Origin: Aquimarina longa SW024
Lineage (GTDB): Bacteria > Bacteroidota > Bacteroidia > Flavobacteriales > Flavobacteriaceae
Assembly: GCF_001401755.1 (NCBI RefSeq)
Contig: NZ_AVQK01000014.1
Location: 62,001-126,000, forward strand
Direction: 5' to 3'
Length of the DNA: 64,000 nucleotides
The notes beneath the pieces were generated by a model. It was given only the letters and a program-made list of their open reading frames with translations, searched no databases and was not told the origin of the DNA. Below are positions 35,501-42,974 of the stretch, one piece after another. The translations under genes and the position numbers were made by a program. Position 1 is the first letter of the stretch. Each line of letters starts with the position of its first letter.

Positions 35501-37428
35501 ATAATAACGCACCTATTGTAACTGTAGATACCTATCAATATGATCATGTTGGCAGGCTATTAACGCAGCATCAGCAAATTAATGAGCAAGCACCCACACA
35601 ATTAGTATCAAATACATATGGAGATTTGGGACAGCTAACATTCAAAAAAGTAGGAAATAATCTACAAACAATACGTTATGACTATAACGTGAGAGGGTGG
35701 CTAACAGGGATTAATAAAAATAAGGAAGGATATTCTTTACATTTATCAGGTCTAGGATCTTCTATTCAAAAACTCTTTGTTTTTAAGATCAATTACAATA
35801 CCCCACAACATGGAGCTACACCATTATTTAATGGAAACATCAGTGAGACAGAATGGAAGACCGCCAATGATAATGTAGAGAGGCATTACACATACGGTTA
35901 TGATGCATTAAATCGTATTACTAGTGCTATAAGTAATGATGGGAACTATGACCTAAGCAATGTTACTTATGATAAAATGGGTAATATAGAAGGCCTAACT
36001 AGAAAAGGATGGCAAAACTCATCGGATTATACTAATCTAGATATATTGGGTTATGATTATGACCAAGGTAATAAACTCTTAAAAGTAACTGATACAGGGA
36101 ACAAAACCTATGGTTTTAAAGACGGTACTAATACCAATGAAGATTTTGAATATGATAGCAATGGTAATATGACCATTGACCGTAATAAAGGAATTACAGG
36201 GATTACCTATAATCATTTAAACCTACCCGAAACTGTTACTGTAACTAATACAGAACATACCGGAACTATTTCTTATATTTACGACGCCACTGGCGCAAAA
36301 CTAAAAAAGATTGCAACAGAGGGAAGTTCATTAACAGAGACAGTATATGCAGGCAATTATGTCTATAAAAATGGTAATCTAGAGTTTTTTAACCATCCAG
36401 AGGGCTATGTGGAGAAAGAAGCAGATGGATATAAATATGTGTATCAGTTCAAAGACCATTTAGGTAACATCAGATTATCATATAAAGATGCTAATGATGA
36501 TAAGTTGATTACACAAGATGAGATTATTGAGGAGAAGAATTATTATCCCTTTGGACTTAAACATGAAGGGTACAATAGTGCCGTGTCATCTCATGGAAAC
36601 TCTACAGCACAGAAGTTTGGGTATAATGGAAAAGAAGAACAAGATGAATTGGGTCTAGCTTGGTTAGATTTTTCTGCTAGAAACTACGATGCTGCTATAG
36701 GTAGATGGATGAATATTGATCTATTAGCCGATGCAATGCGTAGACACTCTCCTTATAATTACGCATTTGATAACCCTATATACTATATCGATCCTGATGG
36801 TATGATGCCAATAGGAATTGGTGGAGATGATGAAAATTATAATAATTTTGATTTTAATAGAATTGATCCACAACCACTTACTTCAACAGTAGTAAATGAC
36901 ACAGGGACAATAATAGACCATAAAGATGATAGAGATGATAATATTTATTTGAATTCCAGAAGTGAGGAGAATATAATAGGAAAAGAAAAAAGTAGTAGAA
37001 CTTATGTAGAAGGTCAACATATTTATAGAGATGAAGTAACTGCTGATTCAGATAAATTACCTAAGAATTTTTTAAATTTTCTTATGCTTGCTGAGATTCT
37101 GGATAATGATCCTCCGGAGTTGATACATCCTAGAGATATCGTGAAGGTTTCTATATTCAAGTTTTTATTTGCACAAAAAGCATTAATTACTTTTGGTAAA
37201 AATGCTAATCAAATCCATCATACTTTTAGGCATATATTAAAAGCTGGATTAACTAGAAAAGCTGTAGAAAAAGCTGTGACAAAAAGTGTAAATAAGAATT
37301 TAAAAAATATCAAACCAGGAAAGTCATTTAATAAAACTATTACCGTAGGCAGGCAAAAAATCACATATTCAGCTTATAAGTTGCCTTCAGGTGAAGTAAA
37401 CGTAGGTAGAATAGTTATACCCAAATAG
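32587..37428 (+). CDS. full-length RHS polymorphic toxin
   Basis: 1613 residues. In order: signal peptide (MKKIYIYIFAILFTISGYSQ), a Pro/Gly-rich linker, eight MopE-type repeats (32752-33990; WYKDSDGDGWGDANN followed by GDCND), DUF6443 (TPQKEITSVSEIQKRQDVIE), RHS/YD repeats, then the core from about residue 1225 to DPDGM near 1405, and a variable tip of about 210 residues. The tip ends NQIHHTFRHILKAGLTRKAV and ITYSAYKLPSGEVNVGRIV; the His and Lys/Arg pattern suggests an RNase of the BECR type, at low confidence. The shell should enclose the tip until delivery. The immunity gene follows 3 bp later. It is the only RHS copy in the window with a full N-terminus. Confidence 0.9.
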   Translation: MKKIYIYIFAILFTISGYSQFVEPVGPGTPTPINPGGPINPGGPIDPGPIDPGGDDLFKYYKDADGDGWGDPNEEISFIPSIFNPNPPSGYVKKSGDCDDTNDQIYPRDWYLDFDKDGQGSDQELKGLTESDFVFKGYPVPFIFSQNPKPIATTIPAKVYRGCHRPNGPYSYSMTKGDCNDNNSSIILRTWYRDKDGDNFGTDTDTKQQCEQPQGYVYQGFDCDDNDPNKIPKYWYRDKDNDGWGKANHTVNTQGITSDIKTQCDQPEGYVLKRGDCNDDDPSIIPQYWYKDSDKDGWGKIIAPSELNNPLNSDIRIACEQPNEFAFAVFVGKTGDCNDGNDQVHPDVVWYKDSDGDGWGDANNIQKKCTQPVGFIAKAGDCNDNDNQVHPETVWYKDGDGDTWGDATITKKQCTQPVGFVPKVGDCRDDDDQIHPDIVWYIDTDNDGFGEDGDIKQQCDRPIGYSASKSDQCPGVFGRDKGCPSDNYTNPYISDQNFIYTRTPQKEITSVSEIQKRQDVIEEVTYFDGFGRPIQHVGIAQSKSGSSSFKDVVQHYSYSNIGRQDKDYLPYAEGGDYNGNYRKGTNERAIQYYYKNRYKDDFKDVKNESVNVYTERQHERSPLARLEKQAAPGKDWAMGNGHEIKHEYATNAVNEVQAFIATVGDNGETTLSSPVPYYPVASLTKNITKDENWTSGKNHTTEEFKDKQGRVILKRTYVSEEQHNTYYVYDDFGNLSFVIPPKVNTNDGIDTTELSELCYQYRYDYRNRLIEKKIPGKGWESIVYNTLDQPVLTQDALLKAQNKWLFTKYDAHGRVAYTGSIIDHRERNSIQAELNTFTTTLWVQRSTAISIGGVTMYYTNGGYPNADNAEVLTINYYDDYDFLQNEDTTVFTVPTTSLEQSIATITRSLATGSKVKVLETDHWITTATWYDKRLRPIYVTTKNEYLNTQDIIKSKLDFVGKVLKTHTEHYKDNNAPIVTVDTYQYDHVGRLLTQHQQINEQAPTQLVSNTYGDLGQLTFKKVGNNLQTIRYDYNVRGWLTGINKNKEGYSLHLSGLGSSIQKLFVFKINYNTPQHGATPLFNGNISETEWKTANDNVERHYTYGYDALNRITSAISNDGNYDLSNVTYDKMGNIEGLTRKGWQNSSDYTNLDILGYDYDQGNKLLKVTDTGNKTYGFKDGTNTNEDFEYDSNGNMTIDRNKGITGITYNHLNLPETVTVTNTEHTGTISYIYDATGAKLKKIATEGSSLTETVYAGNYVYKNGNLEFFNHPEGYVEKEADGYKYVYQFKDHLGNIRLSYKDANDDKLITQDEIIEEKNYYPFGLKHEGYNSAVSSHGNSTAQKFGYNGKEEQDELGLAWLDFSARNYDAAIGRWMNIDLLADAMRRHSPYNYAFDNPIYYIDPDGMMPIGIGGDDENYNNFDFNRIDPQPLTSTVVNDTGTIIDHKDDRDDNIYLNSRSEENIIGKEKSSRTYVEGQHIYRDEVTADSDKLPKNFLNFLMLAEILDNDPPELIHPRDIVKVSIFKFLFAQKALITFGKNANQIHHTFRHILKAGLTRKAVEKAVTKSVNKNLKNIKPGKSFNKTITVGRQKITYSAYKLPSGEVNVGRIVIPK
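36262..36576 (+). repeat. RHS core recombination arm, expressed copy
   Basis: 315 bp inside the full RHS gene, encoding TISYIYDATGAKLKKIA through PFGLKHEGYN. It is repeated almost exactly at the front of every downstream cassette (38007, 40081, 42608, 44567, 46599). The upstream boundary is abrupt: GAACTATTTC is preceded by unrelated sequence in each cassette. Confidence 0.92.
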
Positions 37429-37431
37429 AAT

Positions 37432-37755
37432 ATGGAAGTAGAAAGAGCTTTAAAAATAGAGGAATATCAGTTATTAGAAAATATGATTAAAGAGTTAAAT
37501 GATTATGATTTTAATCTTGACGACTTAAAGGTTATGAATATGCTTGACGGAAATATGGGAAGTCTTTATATTGTTAATCCTCAAAAGTCAAGAGAAGAAA
37601 GAGAAATGGATAAAGCTATTATAGAAAAACAGTTTTATGATACTGACAATGTACCTATATCAGTTTGCTTAAACATAGATACTGACGGGAATTTATTTGA
37701 ATTAGATATATGGCGAGTTGATTTTAATCCGATAATTAATTTTCCTAAATATTAG
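37432..37755 (+). CDS. immunity protein for the RHS tip, DUF6984-like
   Basis: 107 residues, starting 3 bp after the toxin stop. ERALKIEEYQLLENMIKEL and the ending NLFELDIWRVDFNPIINFPK match the DUF6984 pattern, recalled rather than searched. The acidic composition suits binding to a basic RNase tip. Position directly after a toxin tip is the main evidence for an immunity role. The family is otherwise uncharacterised. Confidence 0.75.
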   Translation: MEVERALKIEEYQLLENMIKELNDYDFNLDDLKVMNMLDGNMGSLYIVNPQKSREEREMDKAIIEKQFYDTDNVPISVCLNIDTDGNLFELDIWRVDFNPIINFPKY

Positions 37756-38006
37756 TAATAAAGATTATGTATCAAAATTAAACCACCTTCACCTTCGGGT
37801 AGTTTTTTTATGAGTACGCCCCGCTCTTCGAGGAGTGATTAGGCTCTACGAATGTCTCTGACTTCGTAGCGGTGAGAGTGATAAATAAATGCTAAGAACC
37901 AGTTACAGAAATGTAACTGGTTTTTTAATTTTTGCAATACAAAAATGTTTAAGATATGGATGTCGGTTACAAAAAAGGAAAGAAACCTAATACAACATAA
38001 TCAGTA
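37756..38006 (+). repeat. cassette spacer 1: palindromic unit, terminator and lead-in
   Basis: A weak hairpin near 37780-37808, then a palindromic unit (37816-37890; CTACGAA and TTCGTAG arms), then a terminator AACCAGTTACA-N4-TGTAACTGGTT plus T run at 37897-37926, then an 80-bp lead-in to the next arm. About 200 bp, 37803-38006, appear identical to 46394-46598 before cassette 5. Confidence 0.85.
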
Positions 38007-38320
38007 GAACTATTTCTTATATTTACGACGCCACTGGCGCAAAACTAAAAAAGATTGCAACAGAGGGAAGTTCATTAACAGAGACAGTATATGCAGGCAA
38101 TTATGTCTATAAAAATGGTAACCTAGAGTTTTTTAACCATCCAGAGGGCTATGTGGAGAAAGAAGCAGATGGATATAAATATGTGTATCAGTTCAAAGAC
38201 CATTTAGGTAACATCAGATTATCATATAAAGATGCTAATGATGATAAGTTGATTACACAAGATGAGATTATTGAGGAGAAGAATTATTATCCCTTTGGAC
38301 TTAAACATGAAGGGTACAAT
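38007..38320 (+). repeat. RHS recombination arm of cassette 1
   Basis: 314 bp matching 36262-36576 almost base for base. In-frame with the tip, but a TAA lies a few codons upstream and no in-frame ATG occurs in the arm, so it cannot start translation conventionally. Confidence 0.9.
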
Positions 38321-39169
38321 AATACTATCGTTGATTCTGAAAATAAGCACTTTACATATGTCGGTAAGGAATTAAACGAGAACCTTTGTTATAATATGCT
38401 AGAAATGGACTGGCGTCATTATGACCCTTCCATTGGAAGATTTGTAGGGATAGATGCAATGGCTGAGAGTTTTGAGAACTCTACACCTTATCATTATTCA
38501 AACAATAATCCAATATCATATGGTGATCCTACAGGGTTATTTCCTGAAAATCATGCGACGTGGGTAGTAAATGGAGAAACCAATGAAAGGTTTTGGGTTG
38601 ATGATGGATATGATTTTGATTGGATTGTTAGTACAGACACTTTTAATACTATAAAAGAAGCAGGGGAAATTCCAGATAATCTAAAATGGGCGAGAACTAA
38701 AGAATTTTTGAGACAAGTTTGGGCAGGTGTTGTTAAATCCGATGGTTCTGCTAGTGACGAAATAACAGCCTTCTTGATAACGGACGATATAAATGATGTT
38801 GGTGAAGTTGTAGTGAATGAAGCAGGAATGGGTAATATGGCTATTGGAGTAGCTTTAGCTATTGGTGCTGGGAAATTAAAAAAACTGAAAAAACTTGCCA
38901 GATGGGCGAAAAAAAGGGTTAATAGAGGTAAAAAAATTCCTGGAACTAAAAAAGGAGGAGTGCCTTGGGAAAATGATGGAAGAGATGGAGGAGCAATTCT
39001 TCCAAAGAAAGATGCGAATGGAAAGCCTATTACCTATACCGAATATGATATAAATAAAGCACCACAACATGGAGCAACTAGAGGGAAAGAGAGAATGGTC
39101 GTTGGTTCCGATGGAAGAACTTATTATACAAGAAACCATTATGAGAGTTTTAAAGAATTTAAAGATTAA
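38153..39169 (+). CDS. silent RHS cassette 1: barnase-like RNase tip
   Basis: The frame is open from the arm at 38007; the first possible start is a GTG at 38153. From there 338 residues: the RHS core remnant through SIGRFVGIDAM and YGDPTGLF, a linker with a helical hydrophobic stretch, then a C-terminal guanyl-specific ribonuclease (N1/T1, barnase-like) domain. PITYTEYDINKAPQ, RGKERMVVGSDGRTYYTRNH and YESFKEF carry the catalytic Glu, Arg and His. The domain would degrade RNA in a target cell. The next gene is a barstar homologue, which supports the call. It is probably not translated as it stands. Confidence 0.88.
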   Translation: MEKEADGYKYVYQFKDHLGNIRLSYKDANDDKLITQDEIIEEKNYYPFGLKHEGYNNTIVDSENKHFTYVGKELNENLCYNMLEMDWRHYDPSIGRFVGIDAMAESFENSTPYHYSNNNPISYGDPTGLFPENHATWVVNGETNERFWVDDGYDFDWIVSTDTFNTIKEAGEIPDNLKWARTKEFLRQVWAGVVKSDGSASDEITAFLITDDINDVGEVVVNEAGMGNMAIGVALAIGAGKLKKLKKLARWAKKRVNRGKKIPGTKKGGVPWENDGRDGGAILPKKDANGKPITYTEYDINKAPQHGATRGKERMVVGSDGRTYYTRNHYESFKEFKD

Positions 39170-39179
39170 TTAAGGTATT

Positions 39180-39698
39180 ATGGCTTGGAAATGGAATAAT
39201 AGTTATGATGAGGATGAAAATAAAGATTGGTTAACTGTAAGAAATGGACCAATAGTAAAATACTTTTCACAAAAAGTATTAGAGAATGATGTTAAAGAGT
39301 TTGAAAAAATGAGATATCAAGTTATTGAGATATCAGCTATAAATTGGACGAGTGAAAATGCACATAAAAAAATCCAAGAAGGATTTGATTTTCCTGATTA
39401 TTATGGTGAAAATATAAATGCCTTCAAGGACTGTTTGGATGATAAATTTAACAAAAAATATAAAGGATTAGTTATTGTATTTAAGCATTTTGATTCATTC
39501 TATCAACACTCTAAAGACTTTAGTGAAGCTATATTAGACATTATTGTTAATGTTGCTTGGACTTGGTTACTTGCCGAGCAAAAATTAATTCTTTTTGTTC
39601 ATTCTGATGATCCTGACTTTATTATTGATAAAGTAGGTGGGTTTGAACCTGATTGGAATGGACAAGAATGGTTTAATGATGATAGAAAGCCTCAATAA
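39180..39698 (+). CDS. barstar-family immunity protein for cassette 1
   Basis: 172 residues, ten bases after the RNase tip. The barstar signature is plain: GFDFPDYYGENINAFKDCLD, with an Asp/Tyr-rich helix that in barstar plugs the barnase active site. An N-terminal extension of about 50 residues and a C-terminal one (ILFVHSDDPDFIIDKVGGFE) exceed the classical 90-residue barstar. Any promoter is presumably in the cassette spacer, which would let the cell be immune to a toxin it does not yet make; this is inference. Confidence 0.9.
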   Translation: MAWKWNNSYDEDENKDWLTVRNGPIVKYFSQKVLENDVKEFEKMRYQVIEISAINWTSENAHKKIQEGFDFPDYYGENINAFKDCLDDKFNKKYKGLVIVFKHFDSFYQHSKDFSEAILDIIVNVAWTWLLAEQKLILFVHSDDPDFIIDKVGGFEPDWNGQEWFNDDRKPQ

Positions 39699-40080
39699 AA
39701 AATAAACCCCGATCGCTCGGATATGATAGCGCAGAAATGTTTTCTGTGCTGGGTATGAGTAAGCAATAAGAATAAATGATAAGAAAGATAAACCCATGGC
39801 AGTAATGTTGTGGGTTTGTTGTTTTATAAGGTGTTATGAACACCAGCTCTGCGAAGTGTGCTGCTCTGCGAATGTCTCCCGACTTCGTAGCGGTACGAGT
39901 AAGAAAATAAAGATCCCCGCTCTTCGAAGAGTGATGCTCTACGAATGTCTGTGACTTCGTAGCGGTAAGAGTAAGAAACAAAGATTAAGAACCAGTTACA
40001 GAGATGTAACTGGTTTTTTTATTATAAGAAGATTTATTCTTTGTATAGTTTAGCTACCTTTTTATCGATAAGATAACCCG
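39699..40080 (+). repeat. cassette spacer 2: tandem palindromic units and terminator
   Basis: A hairpin CCGA-N4-TCGG near 39711, then two tandem 72-bp palindromic units (39843-39914 and 39915-39986) sharing CTCTGCGAAGTGTG/CTCTTCGAAGAGTG and CGAATGTCT with GACTTCGTAGCGG, then terminator AACCAGTTACA-N4-TGTAACTGGTT plus T run at 39990-40020. The lead-in (40021-40080) differs from the other cassettes but matches 48608-48653. No gene. Confidence 0.85.
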
Positions 40081-40393
40081 GAACTATTTCTTATATTTAC
40101 GACGCCACTGGCGCAAAACTAAAAAAAATGCAATAGAGGGAGGTTCATTAACAGAGACAGCGTATGCAGGTAATTATGTCTATAAAAATGGTAATCTAGA
40201 GTTTTTTAACCATCCAGAGGGCTATGTGGAGAAAGAAGCAGATGGGTATAAATATGTATATCAGTTCAAAGACCATTTAGGTAACATCAGATTATCATAT
40301 AAAGATGCTAATGATGATAAGTCGATTACACAAGATGAGATTATTGAGGAGAAGAATTATTATCCTTTTGGTCTACAACATGAAGGGTACAAT
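40081..40393 (+). repeat. RHS recombination arm of cassette 2, with a frameshift
   Basis: 313 bp, near-identical to 36262-36576, but one base is lost near 40128 (AAACTAAAAAAAATGCAATA), which brings an in-frame TAG. An arm that still has high identity yet is frame-broken is what one expects of a silent donor. Confidence 0.88.
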
Positions 40394-41326
40394 TTTGCTG
40401 TAAATGGTAGAAAACATAGCTTCGACTTTTTAGGGCAAGAACGCCAAGAAGAACTTGGGTTAAATTGGGTATCATTTAGGCATAGGAATGGAGGTCCTTC
40501 TATTGGTAGGTTCTTTGGAATTGATCCTGTATCTGCTGATTACGTTTCTATATCTACTTATCAATTTGCACATAACAATCCTGTTTGGAAAATTGAACTT
40601 GAAGGTCTTGAAGGAGCAACTACCTCTGGAGAAGACACACCAAATTATGAACCTGTAGGAAATCCTTCTTCTCATATACCTTTACCAATAGGGGATACTA
40701 CAGCAGGTAATTATGGAAGTGAGCCTGTATATACTACATTTAATACTGGTTCTGGCGGCAGAGAACCTATGCGAGGTTTTATTAATCCATCATCAGAAGG
40801 AGCATACGGAGATGATCCAGTGCGAGCACTAGTTACTGATATTACATTTATAGGTTTATCTTTAATTGGTTTGGATGCTCTTGATGAAGCTATAGTTTCT
40901 CAAGTTGACCCTGAAGCTTCTACAGGCGAGAAGGTACAGGCGGCAGTAAATGTTATACCTGCATTAATTAAAGGTGGTAAAGGTAAAGGAACAGCTCCTC
41001 TTAGTAGAACAGGTCGCCCATTACCTAAGGCTCAGACTAATGGAGGAAGAGCTTTAGATCCAAAAACAGGACAGCCTCTTGGGGGTAGTGGAAAAGCAAG
41101 ACCAGTTACTGTTAAAACTTCATCCTACAAAAAGGCAAAAGACGCAGCTAGAAACTCAGGAAGTGGATCGGCGGTTAAGCACACTCAAGATTCAAAAGGT
41201 GGTAACCACTTTCATACTGGAAAAGGAAAGAGGGGAAAAGGAAAAGGAACCAAGAAATATGGATCTAGGGCAGGTAAAGTAGGTAATAATGTGCATTATG
41301 AGTACCCTAAAAACTCTAGTAATTGA
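40226..41326 (+). CDS. silent RHS cassette 2: putative HxH nuclease tip
   Basis: Open from a GTG at 40226 (366 residues), since the arm is frameshifted upstream. The core remnant ends near WKIELEGLEG, lacking the usual DPxG motif. Then a linker, and a basic C-terminal domain: SSYKKAKDAARNSGSGSAVK, GGNHFHTGKGKRGKGKGTKK and NVHYEYPKNSSN. The HFH motif and strong positive charge suggest a nucleic-acid-cutting toxin. I do not recall the family name, so the activity is only a guess. A putative immunity gene starts 5 bp after its stop. Confidence 0.75.
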   Translation: MEKEADGYKYVYQFKDHLGNIRLSYKDANDDKSITQDEIIEEKNYYPFGLQHEGYNFAVNGRKHSFDFLGQERQEELGLNWVSFRHRNGGPSIGRFFGIDPVSADYVSISTYQFAHNNPVWKIELEGLEGATTSGEDTPNYEPVGNPSSHIPLPIGDTTAGNYGSEPVYTTFNTGSGGREPMRGFINPSSEGAYGDDPVRALVTDITFIGLSLIGLDALDEAIVSQVDPEASTGEKVQAAVNVIPALIKGGKGKGTAPLSRTGRPLPKAQTNGGRALDPKTGQPLGGSGKARPVTVKTSSYKKAKDAARNSGSGSAVKHTQDSKGGNHFHTGKGKRGKGKGTKKYGSRAGKVGNNVHYEYPKNSSN

Positions 41327-41330
41327 AAAT

Positions 41331-41960
41331 ATGAAAGATAGTAAAGTAGTATTTATTGGATTAGCAGAAATCAAACCAAAAGAAGGAAACAATTTTCTTA
41401 AAGATAAGGATTGGGCTATAGTTAAAGTTATAGGAAAGTTTTCAAACGAAGAAGACATGAATATATCTGTTAAACTTTATTTTGATAAAATCGAATGCGA
41501 TTTGATCGATTTGAGGAATGTAGAGTTATTTAATCAAGAAAAGAAGTACTTTGATGATAATGTTGATTTTACCTCTGTATTAAAAACAGTAGAAAGAGAA
41601 GGGGAAATACAAATAGGAACTTTCTATGGTTATAAAAATGATGAAGAAATAAATAATTGGTTAGCTTTAGTACAGGTTAAACCCGCTAATGATAATGATA
41701 CCCTTAATGGAGCATTAGGAGCCTTTGTTAATGTAGCTTATCGTGCTTGGGATATAAATAATTTGGAAGATCTAATTTCTAGCACCTTTAAGGAACAAGA
41801 TTATGAGGTTTTAAATATTGAAGATATTGAAACAGAAAATGATTTAAATATTGATAATTCTGAGGAAGCAGAGAAATTAGAATTATTAAAAGATATTAAA
41901 GAAGAAGGTTATAGTTTTTCTTGGGGTACGTTTTATACTTATGAAAATGAAGAAGATTAA
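41331..41960 (+). CDS. putative immunity protein of cassette 2
   Basis: 209 residues from ATG 41331; an earlier ATG at 41289 overlaps the toxin end and is rejected. The protein is acidic, with FVNVAYRAWDINNLEDLIS and a C-terminal run (NDLNIDNSEEAEKLELLKD). It contains two related segments, IQIGTFYGYKNDEEINNWL and FSWGTFYTYENEED, possibly an internal duplication. No family recognised; the role follows from position and charge opposite to the basic tip. Confidence 0.7.
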   Translation: MKDSKVVFIGLAEIKPKEGNNFLKDKDWAIVKVIGKFSNEEDMNISVKLYFDKIECDLIDLRNVELFNQEKKYFDDNVDFTSVLKTVEREGEIQIGTFYGYKNDEEINNWLALVQVKPANDNDTLNGALGAFVNVAYRAWDINNLEDLISSTFKEQDYEVLNIEDIETENDLNIDNSEEAEKLELLKDIKEEGYSFSWGTFYTYENEED

Positions 41961-42004
41961 TGCTCCCGCTCTTCGAAGAGTGATGCTCACCCCGATAGCT
42001 CGGA

Positions 42005-42481
42005 GTGTGCTGTGAGAAGATCAAAAGATTCTCGTAACTGAAAATAAGATGGTAGTAGGTCTACCGATATCTGCTTACAGGAGCTGGTATCAAACTACCT
42101 TTCTAGTGGTATAAGAGTGATTTTATAGTTCGAAGCGAGAAAGGAAAAGGCTCAGGTATGAATAAAAGAGATGAGCGAGAGCAAACCTTTGAAGAAGCGT
42201 CGAGAAATCGTACTTACTGTCAAAACCGAGACATTCTGAGGTCTTAGGGATTAGTATAACGGTCACCTGTTTACTGGCTATATGACAGTCGTCGTTAAGG
42301 GGGCATGACTTTTATTTAGGCTTATTTTCGGAACGCAGGAAGCCTTTTATTGATGTAAAAGAGAACGCTCAAGCTAGGTAATAGTGAGGAAATTATCGAT
42401 ACAATAAAAGGTGGCGGATCAATTCGTAGTAGTGAAGAAGTTTCTGTAATGGAGATGGAGCGAAGGGATTGAATTGTACAA
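42005..42481 (+). mobile_element. 5' fragment of a group II intron
   Basis: Starts GTGTG (42005-42009), the 5' end consensus of group II introns, right after the hairpin CCGATAGCTCGG. Recognisable intron-RNA blocks follow: GAGCGAGAGCAAACC (42174), GGTCACCTGTTTACTGGCTA near 42261, GGGGGCATGACTTTTATT, GGAACGCAGGAAGCC near 42333, and GTAATGGAGATGGAGCGAAG near 42447. That last block normally sits just before the reverse transcriptase gene, which is missing. The fragment stops at the cassette spacer. Identified by memory of Bacteroidota introns; not checked against a covariance model. Confidence 0.7.
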
Positions 42482-42607
42482 GTAAATAAATGCTAAGAAC
42501 CAGTTACAGAAATGTAACTGGTTTTTTAATTTTTGCAATACAAAAATGTTTAAGATATGGATGTCGGTTACAAAAAAGGAAAGAAACCTAATACAACATA
42601 ATCAGTA
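42482..42607 (+). repeat. cassette spacer 3: terminator and lead-in
   Basis: Terminator AACCAGTTACA-N4-TGTAACTGGTT plus T run at 42498-42527, then the same 80-bp lead-in as before cassettes 1 and 5. The stretch before it, 41961-42004, has a palindromic unit (CTCTTCGAAGAG) cut short by the intron fragment. Confidence 0.85.
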
Positions 42608-42974
42608 GAACTATTTCTTATATTTACGACGCCACTGGCGCAAAACTAAAAAAGATTGCAACAGAGGGAAGTTCATTAACAGAGACAGTGTATGCAGGTA
42701 ATTATGTCTATAAAAATGGCAATCTGGAGTTCTTTAACCATCCAGAGGGTTATGTAGAGAAAGAAGCAGATGGGTATAAATATGTATATCAGTTTAAAGA
42801 CCATTTAGGAAATATTAGATTATCATATAAAGATGCTAATGATGATAAGTCGATTACACAAGATGAGATTATTGAGGAGAAGAATTACTATCCATTTGGA
42901 CTTAAACATGAAGGGTACAATAGTGCCGTGTCATCTCATGGAAACTCTACAGCACAGAAGTTTGGATATAATGG
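42608..42974 (+). repeat. RHS recombination arm of cassette 3 (longest)
   Basis: 367 bp. It keeps matching the expressed gene past GGGTACAATAGTGCC to TTTGGATATAATGG, about 50 bp further than cassettes 1, 2 and 5. In this copy a GTA became GTG (42688), which is the reason a longer frame can be drawn. Confidence 0.9.

Noticed and set aside
35800..36100. Shift between RHS shell and core as a gene break
   Set aside because: The frame is continuous and typical YD repeats run through it.
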